Of a stretch of DNA of 64,000 nt, positions 10,146-21,126 are shown one piece after another (within the stretch, counting starts at the first letter, position 1; every line of letters begins with the position of its first letter). The stretch comes from Tricholoma matsutake (lineage: Eukaryota; Basidiomycota; Agaricomycetes; Agaricales; Tricholomataceae): positions 4,030,001 to 4,094,000 of the forward strand of contig AP026538.1 in the NCBI GenBank assembly GCA_026075535.2, written 5' to 3'. The notes under the pieces are model-generated. The model saw nothing but the letters and a program-made list of their open reading frames with translations, was not told where the DNA came from and did no database searches. The translations under genes and the position numbers were made by a program.

Positions 10146-11621
10146 GCTTGATGGTGTGACTGCTTCTGATAACAGCCAGCAGATAAGCTCATCTCCACCT
10201 TCCTTGGTTATCTTTTTAGTATAACCTGCTTTGTCCGGTTCCCCCATTGGGTAATCATGTTCTTGATTATTGGAATCAGGCACACTCTCGTGGGGTGCCA
10301 AACTCGGTCCAGCAACCGGTTCTTGCTGTTGAGGTCATGGTCATGTTCGGTTATGATCCGAATCTTGACCCACAGACTTCTTCCAATATCGATCACGCGC
10401 AATGTCTCTCTCTATGTCAGAGGGGAGTCGCTGTTCTCCATAGGTATTGCCGGGACGGTTTGGGATTTTCCTCTGCCTGCCTGATCGACGGGGCAATTGC
10501 TGCCATTCCTGTTGATCTTCACGTCTTGGACGAAAGTCCTCAGTGTTAACTGGAGGCGGCGGAGGAGGAGCATTAGTCGCATCGTCATGCACCTTTTGCT
10601 CACTTGGTAAATCATCATCATCATCTTCTGATGATGGAGGAAGGGGCGGATTTTGTGGCGGTATAGGGTCATCGCCATCCGTTCCAGATGAGTGGTCGTC
10701 ATCTTCTGGTTCTGGAGGTGGAAAATCACCAAGGTCTGTCTTGGCAGGAGTTTTAGCTCCGGGACAGCATGGGAACATCGTTTCATCAAATAGTGCTGTG
10801 GCACCAATGAATATTGCGCCATTTTGTTGCATGAAACGATATGCTTTAATGCCATCTTCTACTCCAAGGTACGTCATTAACTCCGATCGAGGAGATAATG
10901 TTGTTGGATGTTTTTCCTTTGGTAGATAGACATAAGCACCGCAACCAAAGACCTTCAGATTGTTTAGATCTGGGCGGACCTTTGTCAGGTCCTCAAAAGG
11001 TGTCAGCCATTTCAGGCGCCTTATTGGGGTTCAGTTGTATAAATGTGTTGCATGTTCTATGCAAAATTCCCACCATGATTGTGGTAGACAAGCGGTGAAT
11101 CGCAAGGTTTGCAACTTTTCCATTATTGTCCTTATGGCGTGCTCTGCGCGCCCATTCTGTTGATGAATGTGGGGTGCAGACATCTCTATTTTGATGCCTA
11201 AGTCCTTGAGCTGTTTTTGTAGCTCACGATCCTTGAACTCCCCCCCTGGATCGACACGCCAGCGCTTGATTGTAGCACCATATTGGGTTTTAGCCATCGC
11301 TTGAAATTGTCTAATCGCTGCAGCAGCATCAGATTTCTTTCTGAGACATTGGACCCAAATATGTGACGTTTTGTCATCCAGAAATACAATGAAGTATTTA
11401 TGTTTGTGGTACGATAGTACCGGGAGTTCCTTTAGGTCAGAATGTATTAATTCAAAGGATTTGTCAGCTCGTGAGTCTGACTCAGGAAAAGATTTTGAGG
11501 TCATTTTCCCTTCTGCACACCCTGGACATATAATTTTGTCTTTAGGAATAATTAAATTCCTTGGGAATTTTATGGTGCTTGTAGGCATTTTCCCTAGCGC
11601 CTCTTTGGATGGGTGTCCAAG
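10146..11621 (-). pseudogene. Copia integrase portion of gag-pol with three in-frame TGA codons
   Basis: The minus-strand frame continues from gag-protease. It holds the zinc-finger end CPGCAEGK and the core catalytic Asp (HSDLKE), Asp (RVDPGGEF) and Glu (QQNGRAEHAIR). After the stop at 11031-11033 come TPIRRLKW, an acidic/Pro-rich linker and the RRSGRQRK motif that precedes reverse transcriptase. The stops at 11031-11033, 10341-10343 and 10335-10337 are all TGA at positions where Arg (CGA) fits. The frame runs to the Gypsy insertion and continues at 4098. Confidence 0.9.
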
Positions 11622-13490
11622 TCACCTATGCCAAGTCAAGTAGTCAGCAACATAAATGGTCGTGACATTAACCTTTTTGGTGCTCAATATATGAGTCCGA
11701 GCCCAATAGATCATGTCATTCCTCCTTAGAGGGACACAATGCATGATTGGGTTTCCATGCTCGATAAATGAAATGTGTGCGGAGGAACCACGCACATCAC
11801 TTCCGTCTTGTAAAAAGACCCCCATTGACATCAATCGAGTATTAATGTCGGGTATGTAGTAGACGGGGTATAACCGCGTTTCACGTGTCTCTGACTTCCC
11901 ATGACATACTACCTGGTGTTTAATGAAGACTGCTCCTTTTCCTACTATATGAGTAGTACCAGTGGCCATTTGGACCAAGGTAGAGTCCTTTCTCGGTAAA
12001 GGCTCGTAAGAAGCAAAATCTTTTATTTCACCAGTGAAGTGTTTTGATGCGCCTGAATCCATGATCCAGTCAGCACCTTTCTTACAATCTCCCTTTGCAC
12101 ACATAGCACATATATTAAGATCTAAATAATTCCATGATACATTTAATAGCGGTAAAATTTCACATGAAAAGTTCGCTGTATTCATACGAATATTAATCTT
12201 AGTGCTTGTGGCAGGGAAAAGGACTGACCTGTCATCATACGCCCCTGTATCAAGGGGTTCATCAACGAGCATTTCGTCGACGGCTTTCCACACTTCCTCA
12301 TCAGACACCGGAGGTTCAGATCCGAGGGAGACAGTATCGTCTTCTACCTCCTCGATCCTAGACTCGGGTTCTGGTTCTATCCTTCTTCTCTTTCCTTCTC
12401 GCACCGTCAGGTGCTCTTCCAGCGGTCGCAGATTTTTCGCGCTGCACGGAAGTTGCATTTGCTCGAGGGTGTCTCGAGCTTGCTGATATTCGGCATAAAC
12501 CGAACGAGAGGTAGAGGCCGCGCCCGTATATGCCTGTGCAGGTGGTCGGCGGCGAGGATCCCTTGTGGGAGTGTGTTCACGTCTTTCAATGCGCTGTATA
12601 AGCGGCATCGGCAGTATGATGGTGCCATTACCATTTATGGTGGTATAGGCTTTGGAGGTGAGGTGGGTATGTTTATCCTTCAGCTTCTCCTCCTTAGTCT
12701 TTCTGTCCCCACATCGTCCACGCTTTCGGGACGAGTCTCCGTTGCTGTTTTGCCCTTCTTTGGGCTGCCATTTGGGGTTTCCCCCTTTGCGCTTAACAGC
12801 AGAAAGTTTGTTGGCCTGAGGCTGGCCAGTGGGCTTTCCTACTGCTGTGCACCTTGAGGCTTCAGCGACAATGGAGTCCTTGACATGTTTAAATGTCAAG
12901 GCACTAGTAGCGGTCGTGTTAAGGACCATTGCGGACAAGGAATTGTACTCGCGCGGCATCGCAGCAAGTAGAATCATTGCTTGCACTAGCTCGGGGATGG
13001 CGACGTTAGCAGCCATAAGGCGCTCAAATTTGTCTGCCATTCTAGCAATCTCCGGTGTGGGGTTCGCAGCCGGGATCTTGATCGCTATTGCGGACCTAAA
13101 GTCCACGAAGACTTGGGAGGGGCCGTCCACACCATAATCGGTGCGGATGAGATCCCACACCTCCTCAGCAGTGTCCTTTGAGTTGGCATGCTGCCGAATG
13201 GAGGGGGCCAGGTGGAGCACTAGGCTACCAATGGCCTGGTCATTTTTGTTGCTCCAGGTCTGGAGCTTGGCATTAGCATCCGCTACCAAAGTAGCGTTCG
13301 TCACCGTCAAGGGAGGCGCCGGGGGCGGTTTTTGCTCCGCCCCGCTAGTTATTTGCCAGAGGCCCTGAGACCTGAGCCACGCCTTCATTGAGTCGGCCCA
13401 TTGAATGTAATTTGATCCGTCAAAAGTTTGAACGAGTTTCTCGAGAGTTGAAGACATGATTTTGTGGTGGCAGCTGTTAAAAGCGCTCAA
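11622..13490 (-). pseudogene. Copia gag and aspartic protease (N-terminal part of gag-pol)
   Basis: This gives 622 codons. The N-terminal gag is of the UBN2 type (FDGSNYIQWADSMKAWLRSQG, then SLSAMVLNTT). A basic Lys/Arg-rich region follows with no clear CCHC knuckle, then an acidic linker. The protease has DSGASKHFTG about residue 480. The frame ends in a TGA at 11622-11624 directly after DYLTWHR, but the sequence beyond continues in frame as LGHPSKEAL. So this is a CGA-to-TGA change inside a longer polyprotein, not the natural gag end. The second Met (MSSTLEKL) is an equally good start. Confidence 0.9.
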
Positions 13491-13706
13491 TCAGTCTTTT
13501 TACTCAATAAAACACGTTTAACATTCTCAGGAGAAAACACTCCTTCAGAGTGGTTAACCCTAGTCAACCTAGGTTTTATGTGCAGCTCGCAGGGAGCGCA
13601 ATGCAGCTCACGAAGAGCGCAAGGTTATAATTTGGAGACGATGAAGTCAACATCGTTCGCAGCCAATTAAGGCGCATTCGCGACGTGCCCAGCAGGGCCC
13701 ATAACC
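13491..13706 (-). other. Copia leader with primer-binding site
   Basis: This is the short untranslated leader between the 5' LTR (right copy) and gag. The plus-strand bases 13692-13706, GCAGGGCCCATAACC, equal the anticodon arm of an initiator methionine tRNA as known in eukaryotes. The element RNA is therefore complementary to it. This matches priming by a half-tRNA fragment, as in Drosophila copia. Confidence 0.7.
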
Positions 13707-13980
13707 TGTTGGAGCAGACTATATACGCTGCACAGTGGAAGAGACAACACGTTCCTTATAACCTACCTGGGGTTTACTTAGACTTACAGCTAGGGTTAGC
13801 AGAGGTAAGAACACTGTATTCCTACTACGGTACAGGTTCTCCTTATATACATAATAATAAGGACGTCACATGACTCAGGAATGTGTTTACCGCATGTATG
13901 CGCAGTAAGCGCAGTAACATGCGTATGCTGCATGTATTGCCTCATGTATACAGCATGCATCACTGGGATTAATTTCAACA
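13707..13980 (-). repeat. Copia 5' LTR (right copy)
   Basis: This 274-base LTR is the partner of 2231-2504. It keeps both CpG sites that differ from the left copy. Confidence 0.95.
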
Positions 13981-13985
13981 ATGCC
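13981..13985 (+). repeat. Copia target-site duplication (right copy, ATGCC)
   Basis: This is the exact copy of 2226-2230. Confidence 0.9.
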
Positions 13986-15437
13986 TACTCCGAACTCCTT
14001 GACCAAGTAAACAGCCCGAGCAAGAAGAGGAACACAGATGAAATGATGGACGTTGAACTCAACCATAGCGACTTCCCACTCACAAAACACTGGGTGAAGA
14101 GGACATTCATGCAAACTGAAGCTGCTACCCTTCCTCCTGGTGAATGTGGCAAAGGATGTGCAGCACAGGGTGTAAATGTTGCTATGTGGTACATAGAGGA
14201 CGAGAAAGGGGAATCAGTGGATGGGTATCTAGTGCAGCACATCCAAACATGGGCATGTGGTGTCTTTGTTGAGATCACTGATAGAGGAGTTCTTAGGGCA
14301 AAGTGGGGTGACATGGGTGTCAAGGATCTGAAATATTATCACTGGGAGATGTGCCGAAAATTCCCTATCCTTGCGTTATGCGAGAATAGTTGGAAAGCTG
14401 ATCAGATTGCGATTGATAACTACTCATCCTGGCACACCTCCTACATGCCGAAATATGCCATTGTGAATGTCAAACAAGAGAGTGTTACTGACCAAAAATG
14501 TGAATTTGTTCCAAGGTCCACTCTGCAATTTGATGATGAGCTGCCAAAGGAGAAGCCCAAGCTGACTTTCAAGGTAACATTGTGATAAATTCTTCTGCTA
14601 CCTATGCTAAAATGACCTGTATCACGAACAGATTGCGAACACACTGAATCCGCCATCCCTCTCAACTCTGCCTTTGGTAACTCAGGTAACACTGGCACTC
14701 ACAGCATCTCAAATGACTGATGAAACTCCCGCCACTCCCTTTCAGCCTTCCGTGGACCCGCTAGCAGTTGCCAAATCTGTAATTCCAACTGAAACACCAC
14801 CCATAACATCTGAAACAACCACCATCCAGCTACAATCACCCAATGATAGCTCCATGCCAGCTGTAAATGGTATTATTGAAGGAGCTTCTGTGGATGCTTG
14901 GCCTGCTATTGAGCTGCCTCCTGCACAATCGACATCCCCTTCGGTAGCCAGTGGCACTGTCGAGAGGTTACCACCTGGTTTGCCAACCTCAGCCTCTGTT
15001 CCGCCGGTGTCCATCATTCCTGATGTGGTGTCGCCGGTAGATCTTGTGAACCCGGCAGCTGTTGGAGATGGTCATGTGCATCCTGCAGTGCAGCCTACAT
15101 TGTGTAAGCACCTCTGTAAACTTTCATATTCATATATTGATGCCTCTGTAGTCAATGACAGCATGACAAACATATTAATGGATGCAACAAATAGCTATAT
15201 GACAACTGACCAATCCCAAACTGCATCAAACTCAAATGAACCAGGAAAGAGAGTACTAATGTGGCCATCAAAGGTCATCAATGGGCAGTAAGTGCCATAT
15301 TGGTTTTTTTTAATGCTGTCATCTAATTCCGTTTTTCAGCAATGAATGTGCTAGGGAATGGCACAAGTGAATTAAAGGAACAACCCCGGAATTCAATGAG
15401 TATTACACTAGCTTGTCAGCAGATGTAAAGGAGGTGA
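13986..15437 (+). pseudogene. 3' exons of the host gene split by Copia
   Basis: The frame continues from 2230 (AYSELLDQVNSPSKK). It gives a well-formed domain to 14573 with motifs such as LTKHWVKRTFMQTEA, GCAAQGVNVAMWYIEDEKG and YYHWEMCRKFPILALCENSW. Intron 14574-14631 follows. A Thr/Pro/Ser-rich low-complexity exon comes next with a likely in-frame intron at 15104-15151. It ends in a GTAAGT donor at 15288 (acceptor at 15339). The next exon reads NECAREWHK, an in-frame TGA at 15368-15370 (Trp would fit), then IKGTTPEFNEYY. The gene therefore carries an insertion and a nonsense codon. I do not recognise the family. The low-complexity middle and C-terminal 'EW-K-GT-EF-EYY' pattern suggest a repeated basidiomycete protein of unknown role. 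Confidence 0.6.
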
Positions 15438-16126
15438 GCAAGCCACCCTGAAGATTGCAGAAATAAATGTAGCTGACGTGACGTTAGAATTGGGAAAAAT
15501 ATGCAGCAGATCTTGTAAGTCCCCTTTGTAGTATATCTTTCAGCTATTTCATCAATTGTACAGAAAGCGCAGTTAGGGAAGAATACGTGATAGCTGGATA
15601 TCAGATATTTAGTCGCAGCGGGATAGCAAAGTGATGTATGCAGAAAGAATGCAATACATTTAGATAGGGGTTAGACAGATTTAGATAGCCGATCAAATAC
15701 AGTTTTGCAAATCAAGGACGAGTGAATTGACAGAATGTATTTGATGCAATTCAATATAACTCAGCTGTATGACATGTTTTGCAAATCGAGGACTATCGAG
15801 GACCAGTGAATTGACAGACCACAATCGGTGCAATTCAATGCAACTCAGCTGTGATGTATCAAAATCTGATTTGCATCGAGATCAATTGATTTAAAAAGCT
15901 GATATTGATGTAAATCCATGGAAATCGGCTAGCCCTGATGGGGTTTTCACTGGGAATGTTAACGTTCATCGCTGATATGTAGAACCAAACAAACAACAAA
16001 ACAGGGGCCTATCATTGACATGATATTGGCTGTAATCGTTCCCAGAGCTCAGCACTCAGCACTCAGATCTCTTGTGGCCCTCAACTCGGAGTCCTGACTA
16101 GTCAGCTTCTGGACTGAAGCTTGGAC
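15438..16126. other. AT-rich intergenic stretch
   Basis: No gene was seen. Short imperfect direct repeats occur (around 'gaattgacaga' and 'caattcaat.caactcagctgt', 15.72-15.86 kb). The last part grades into the promoter of the next gene. Confidence 0.5.
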
Positions 16127-16135
16127 TATATAAAG
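16127..16135 (+). promoter_or_regulatory. TATA box of the DUF6698-type gene
   Basis: TATATAAAG lies about 50 bases upstream of the first ATG (16181-16183), in a promoter-like position. Confidence 0.5.
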
Positions 16136-16180
16136 GCTATGGCTGGGACCTAGCCACTCTTCACTGGCTTGACACTTGAT

Positions 16181-17610
16181 AATGCCCATCAACGATGAAA
16201 ACCACCAAACTTCTTCTGCCATGCATCATCAACAGCAGGACAACGCACTTCATTTGGGACCATGAAAAAGGCCATAAGCATTGTTACCATCTTTAATCTC
16301 ACTAAAGTTCTTGAAACTCCTTGTGAATAACTAGCTGTATCAGCGACCCTCTCATACACTATGGGCGTCACTTTGGCCACACTGTGCATGCCTTGTGTAA
16401 CATTCATGCGTTAATTACTAGCGGGCTTCTGTGCGACGGTGAACGCACAGATGACCCAGAAGAATCCTTTACCACAGAGTAAGTGCTTCTCCCAGCCTCA
16501 TATCCCCGCTGATGATTCCCACCAGACAAAGGCTGGAGTATCGCATCTACAGGACCCTTCTAAACATGGTTCCAGGTTTAGAGGAGCATTTAGTTAACAG
16601 CTCGGATGAAGAAATGCGAATGATCGCAGATCTGGTCTGTAACAAACTTCTGATAGGCTGTGCTGCGCTAATGAAGAATCATATCTGAAGCTGCAGAAAG
16701 GTGCATCAAGTGCACGATCAGATGATACTAAAGGCCTGAAAAGCACTGTTCTCGACTGGATCATCCCTTGGGGAGATTCACTTACTCCCCCTATTCCTCG
16801 TAATGTCAAGTCAAGTTGTGGGTTTAATCATGACAAGACTGGCCAACTATTGTGCCCGGTGGAGTTTGACTGGTCTGATGAAGAGTAAATAGTTTCTCGC
16901 CTGCTGCACAGTTGACATCTAATGCACTTTGGTCAGGGTCAAGGCACAGCTGCATAGCAGTGATATCATGGTGCCCAGTGATCAATGGCCAATCCTCTTA
17001 TACAAGGAGCATAAGTATGACCCAGAGGATCCTTGGGATGGGCTCCTGCGAAGCACCATCTTGGTCTCGGTGAGTTCTCGAGCCCTAAGTGTGTGACCTA
17101 CTAATTTTTACCTTCCTGAAGGCCTATAAATACATATTCACATCACTGAGTTCAGTTGAAAAGGAACCCAAGGCCACACGCTCCAGAAATGCCCATATAC
17201 ACGGAATGACCCAGGTCACTATGGCATCGATCGCTTACATTGCGACTCAGGTACAGCGCTGCACTGTCTTCATCAGCTTCTTGTTGTGATTAGAGCTCTC
17301 ACAGGTCAGATTCACACTATCATCTTCCGCGACGTTTACTCGGTCTGATATGATCACAGATTCTGAGCGCTTTTACAACAGCATCCTTCAATTTCTTGAG
17401 GATGCAGATGAGAACAATGAGGCGGACACTTTGCTAATCTGGTGGAACTGGTGAGTTGCCAGCCAATCAAGCTCTAACTTTTCCTCACTGTCACCTAGCC
17501 AGATATTTCCCACCTACTCTTCTGCTCAACGTCCTGTCACCAAAAATAGTGCATTAGCGAAACTAAAGGAGAAAAGGGCTGCACTTAAGGCACGAAACCA
17601 TGAGTTATAG
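16181..17610 (+). CDS. DUF6698-type fungal protein, multi-exon
   Basis: This family of unknown function is repeated in mushroom genomes. From about 16330 the frame reads HYGRHFGHTVHALCNIHAL. It then splices through introns 16479-16525, 16635-16690, 16885-16936, 17070-17121, 17251-17304 and 17451-17498 without a stop. Landmarks are YRTLLNMVPGLEEHL, KGASSARSDDTKGLKSTVLDW, IIPWGDSLTPPIP, GFNHDKTGQLLCPVEFDW, WDGLLRSTILVSAYKYIFTS, then ERFYNSILQFLED, LLIWWN and a Lys-rich tail ending at TAG 17608-17610. All six introns are 47-56 nt with normal borders. The 5' end is uncertain: the first ATG frame (MPINDENHQ) stops at 16263 and its joining exon was not resolved. The gene may be intact or only 5'-damaged. 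Confidence 0.7.
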
Positions 17611-18008
17611 TTATCCGATGTTTTAGACATGTATGCCGATGAGATAATATTTCCCATCATAAATTTGCTCCCTTTTCTCCCTTTGCATCATGAGCAAGTG
17701 TTGTTACTTTCCCAGTGTCATCTGCCTGTGTTATAGTTCTTCTGCCAGAGACAGTGTCTCCAATACTTCACAGGATATCTCTGTCTGTATACCACATATC
17801 CAGGTCATCCAGGAACTCAATAAAAGTGCAACTTGCTATTCTTCTGCTTAGATATAGGCATTGTTCACAAGCCTCACAATTCTTATATGACTGACCTGAC
17901 CTGGGGTCCTTCCATCTTTGTCTATTCTACAAAACCATGCTCACATCTCCAGATCTGCCACGGCCTTTCAACATTGTTGAGACGAATAATTCTTCTGGCT
18001 TATGCAAT
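17611..18008. other. Intergenic stretch
   Basis: No gene or repeat was recognised. It is pyrimidine-rich on the plus strand. Confidence 0.4.
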
Positions 18009-18470
18009 ATGGTATGTTTTCTGATATGTCTTGTAAGCCCCGAAATAATTCTGTTACAGTCAATGACCTGATTTCTTCCATCTCATGATAGGGTTCAATG
18101 TTGTTACAATTCTTCCGCATGTGAAGCACAAGTCATTTTCTTCTGTGTCTGGATGTCATCCACACTACATCCAATCCACCTGAGTTCCTCCATTTGTGAC
18201 AAGTTGTCAATGGCTTTTCTGCTTGTGAAACATGGTATGCTTTCTGATATGTCTGGTGCTGTGTGTAAGCTCTGAAATAACTCTGCTACAGTCAATGGCT
18301 TGAGTTCTTCCATCTCATGACAGGATTCCTACCACTTCAATTTTGTTACAATTCTTTGGCACATGAAGCACAAGTCATCTTCTTCTGTGTCTGCACAACA
18401 TCTGCACTACATCCAATCCACCCGAGTTCCTCCATTTCCAACAAGTCATCAATGGCTTCAAGATCTTTGC
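18009..18470. repeat. Imperfect tandem duplication of a ~223-242 base unit
   Basis: Copy 1 (18009-18231) and copy 2 (18232-about 18470) share ATGGTATG.TTTCTGATATGTC, then 'cttccatctcatga', 'gaagcacaagtcat', 'ctacatccaatccacc' and 'gagttcctccattt' in order. Copy 2 carries a small insertion. Neither strand shows a conserved coding frame across both copies. Confidence 0.8.
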
Positions 18471-19704
18471 AGTTGGTCCAATTATACTGGGTGATGGCCT
18501 CAGGTGGGGTTCCTCTAGGCATGGTAACAAACAGAAAGCTGGTCGTCTCTTGGATATCTTGATCACAATTCAGATTTCATGCAGCTATTGTACATTTGCA
18601 GATTTCATCTGTTGCTCATGAACATTACCTAGGTTGGCTCAATTGCATTCATGATCCTTTCTTCAAACTATGTCTGGTTGGTGCTTCATGAAAGTAAATG
18701 GCATTATTCTACCCTCGATGAATTTGGCAAAGGCTACTGTCCTTTAAAATTCATTAGCAGCCTACCTGCAAGACTTATGGATGTGTTGGACATTTTATAT
18801 CATACCAGCTTTTATATAGTGTAATAAAGTATGGTCAATGTAACCGCATTTTCCTGATGTTCGACATGATTCAGCTTGAGCCAAAACCCTATGGTGTTTT
18901 CATCTGTACACTCCCCCACACCCTGCAACTTTAGTTCCACAAGGAGACTGGCTTTGAGCCTACAATCTGCCAGTGATGGATCCCCATGCTAACTGGAAAG
19001 TGTTCTGCATAGGCCATGCAGAACACTAAATACCAATTGTAATAACTGAGGTTGATAGCAAGCACTGAGCAGCTGACAATGCATGGAATTCTGAATTCTT
19101 ACTGCCCATCTACAGAGCTCAAGGAGGAGAGGGGGGGAAAAATGAAAAGCATGGATGGGGCATACTGCTCAAGCAGGAGAAACTAACTGCAGCAGGTGTG
19201 TGCAGGGCATGGGCAGGGAAAATGCAGCTTTACTGCATCATGTTCCTCACTCCATCATATCTTCCTTCCCACTCTTAGTACAATGTATTGCATGCACATA
19301 GCATATGGTGCAGAATGAATGGGCACAGTGAGGGGGATGGTGTGGCTGGGCAGCATGTTGCGGGCAAGCAGCCACGGCTACAGTGTGGTGATACCTTGAA
19401 GGAGATATTACAAAAACTTACTATCAATAATTAGGATCACATAGCATAGTAAGTACATAGACCAGCTGTGGAGATATGGGCTGGTGAGGAGCCAGGAGGC
19501 ACACTTATATGGCAGTTTGGTGGGTTCGGACCCTTGGACACTCAGATGTTCAGATGTTCAGAAATTCAAATATTGAGATGTCCTCAAAACTATGAAGACC
19601 CAGTTTCGGTCCTTCTTGGGTCCTCCTGAAATATTCAATTTCAGTCACTTTACTGGGTGACTTCCTATAAGAATCTAGAAAGATCTGGAGAGGTTTTGAT
19701 ACTC
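18471..19704. other. Gene-free stretch
   Basis: About 1.2 kb with no supported gene, repeat or RNA. There is a poly-G/A tract near 19130-19145. Confidence 0.4.
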
Positions 19705-20351
19705 TGAACCTCCATCAGCCAATATGCCAAGGCCAAATTAGGATGACCATCAATTCTGTTCCTGAAAACCAATCTTTGTAGTTCACAAAATCTATGGAGC
19801 GGGACATCAAGCTCAAGTCACCACTACTTTTGTACAAACAATAAGATAGAGGACATCCACAACCCGCCAACGTCACGTGCCATTCCAAAATGGGCGAAAT
19901 AAGACAAAATTGCATTGTGAAAGCAACACAACACCAATATGGGTAATCTAATCTATGAAAGGTGTGCTTATAGTGATAAAAAGATGCCTGAGATAGGTAA
20001 AATGTAGATTATTGAGTGCTATTTCACGTCAACGCATTCTGAGCGTGTTGCATCACAAAACTCGAAATTAGTCATTCAATTCATGTTGGCTTGCCTAAAG
20101 CTGTTGCACACAACCAATTCAGATGTATCTAAAGAGATTTTATAAACCAAATGTTGAATATCTTCCACCGATTATCTACAAGAACTCCTCCAGAATATTT
20201 CATGATTCAAAGAACAAGGCCGGGAGACACAAAAACAAATTCACGAGATCGGTGTGATGAGATCTCGATGATTTGCTGATCCGAACACTCGTTTTGGAAA
20301 TACACATGATCTTGTCCCTCTCCCGCTCCCCTCATCAACATATAAGTATAC
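19705..20351 (+). repeat. Dispersed repeat, copy A
   Basis: Two blocks match the reverse complement of 27095-27380. The first is around 'ccatcagcc.atatgcc' and 'catcaattctgttcctgaaaac' (19711-19775). The second is around 'gatcggtgtgatgagatct', 'acatgatcttgtccctctcccgctcccc' and 'catcaacatata' (20248-20345). The middle differs in length between copies. This looks like a small mobile element or solo LTR of unknown type. Confidence 0.65.
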
Positions 20352-21126
20352 ATAGAAAAATCTACAGAGGTTAAACACATTCCAACACCCCGCCAACTTT
20401 CTAAATTTTTCTAGATCCTTACCCACTGAAACCATGATTTTCAACAAAGTTTCTCGCTGACCTGAAAACTGGTCCCTCCCGATGTGCTTGTTATTAGATT
20501 GCACGGTCACATGCAGCCTAAAAGATGGTGCGACGCCACCACGTTACGTATGGGCCGGATCTCGCGATCGCATCGCTGATTTCTCGAGTTCTTGCTGTTC
20601 ACTGACAATTTGGCACTGGCCTCAAGTTTGTGGCAAATTCGTATAGCTATTAGGCGGTACACGTTCCTCGTTGGGCACCGGATTTAAATCCCTATCGTCA
20701 GTCGGAGCTCGAAAAATCCCGTACCTGGAGCGGCCCCTAAAGAACGATATTTCGCAGAATCGAACTATGCTGTTAAACTATGACTCTATACTCTACTATA
20801 CTCACAATCGAGCACAAACCCGAACCCTATTCACTCCAACCACGGACACGACTCTGCTATCGTGTCTTGACTAGGCAATGTTACAGCGCTGTAAGCTTGC
20901 GCCATCTAACTTTGAAGTATCTCGGTGCCTGTGGCGCATAGCACCGCCCATTTCGAGCCATTTTCGTTATAAAGTAATCGGCGCCCGCTTATCACCTAGA
21001 CTACTTCATATATATATATGCCGAGAAGAGATACGACGGAATCACAAGGTTTCCATCATCATTCACCGGGTTCAGCTTGCCCTTGCACTGGGCATAGGCT
21101 GACTCGGAACTCAAAGCTGACCTGTC
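20352..21126. other. Intergenic stretch and probable promoter region
   Basis: No gene was recognised. A CpG-rich patch lies near 20530-20600. A 'atatatatatatg' run at about 21010 lies about 115 bases upstream of the next ATG and may serve as a TATA element. Confidence 0.4.

Larger units (their letters stand above)
2231..13980 (-). mobile_element. Ty1/Copia LTR retrotransposon, minus strand, carrying a nested Gypsy
   Basis: The element has two 274-base LTRs that begin TGTTGGAG and end TTTCAACA on the plus strand, flanked by ATGCC. Internally, on the minus strand, the domain order is gag, protease, integrase, reverse transcriptase, RNase H, which is the Ty1/Copia order. Without the Gypsy insert (4099-10145 plus one GCTTG copy) the element is about 5.7 kb. 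The coding region appears to have been one long gag-pol frame: every break I found is an in-frame TGA, not a frameshift. The two LTRs differ at only two sites, so insertion was recent. The element is now inactive (four nonsense codons, a YVDN reverse transcriptase motif and the insertion). Confidence 0.95.

Noticed and set aside
10543..10929. Plus-strand Gly/Ser-rich ORF
   Set aside because: It is the antisense shadow of the Pro/Asp-rich linker in the Copia polyprotein.
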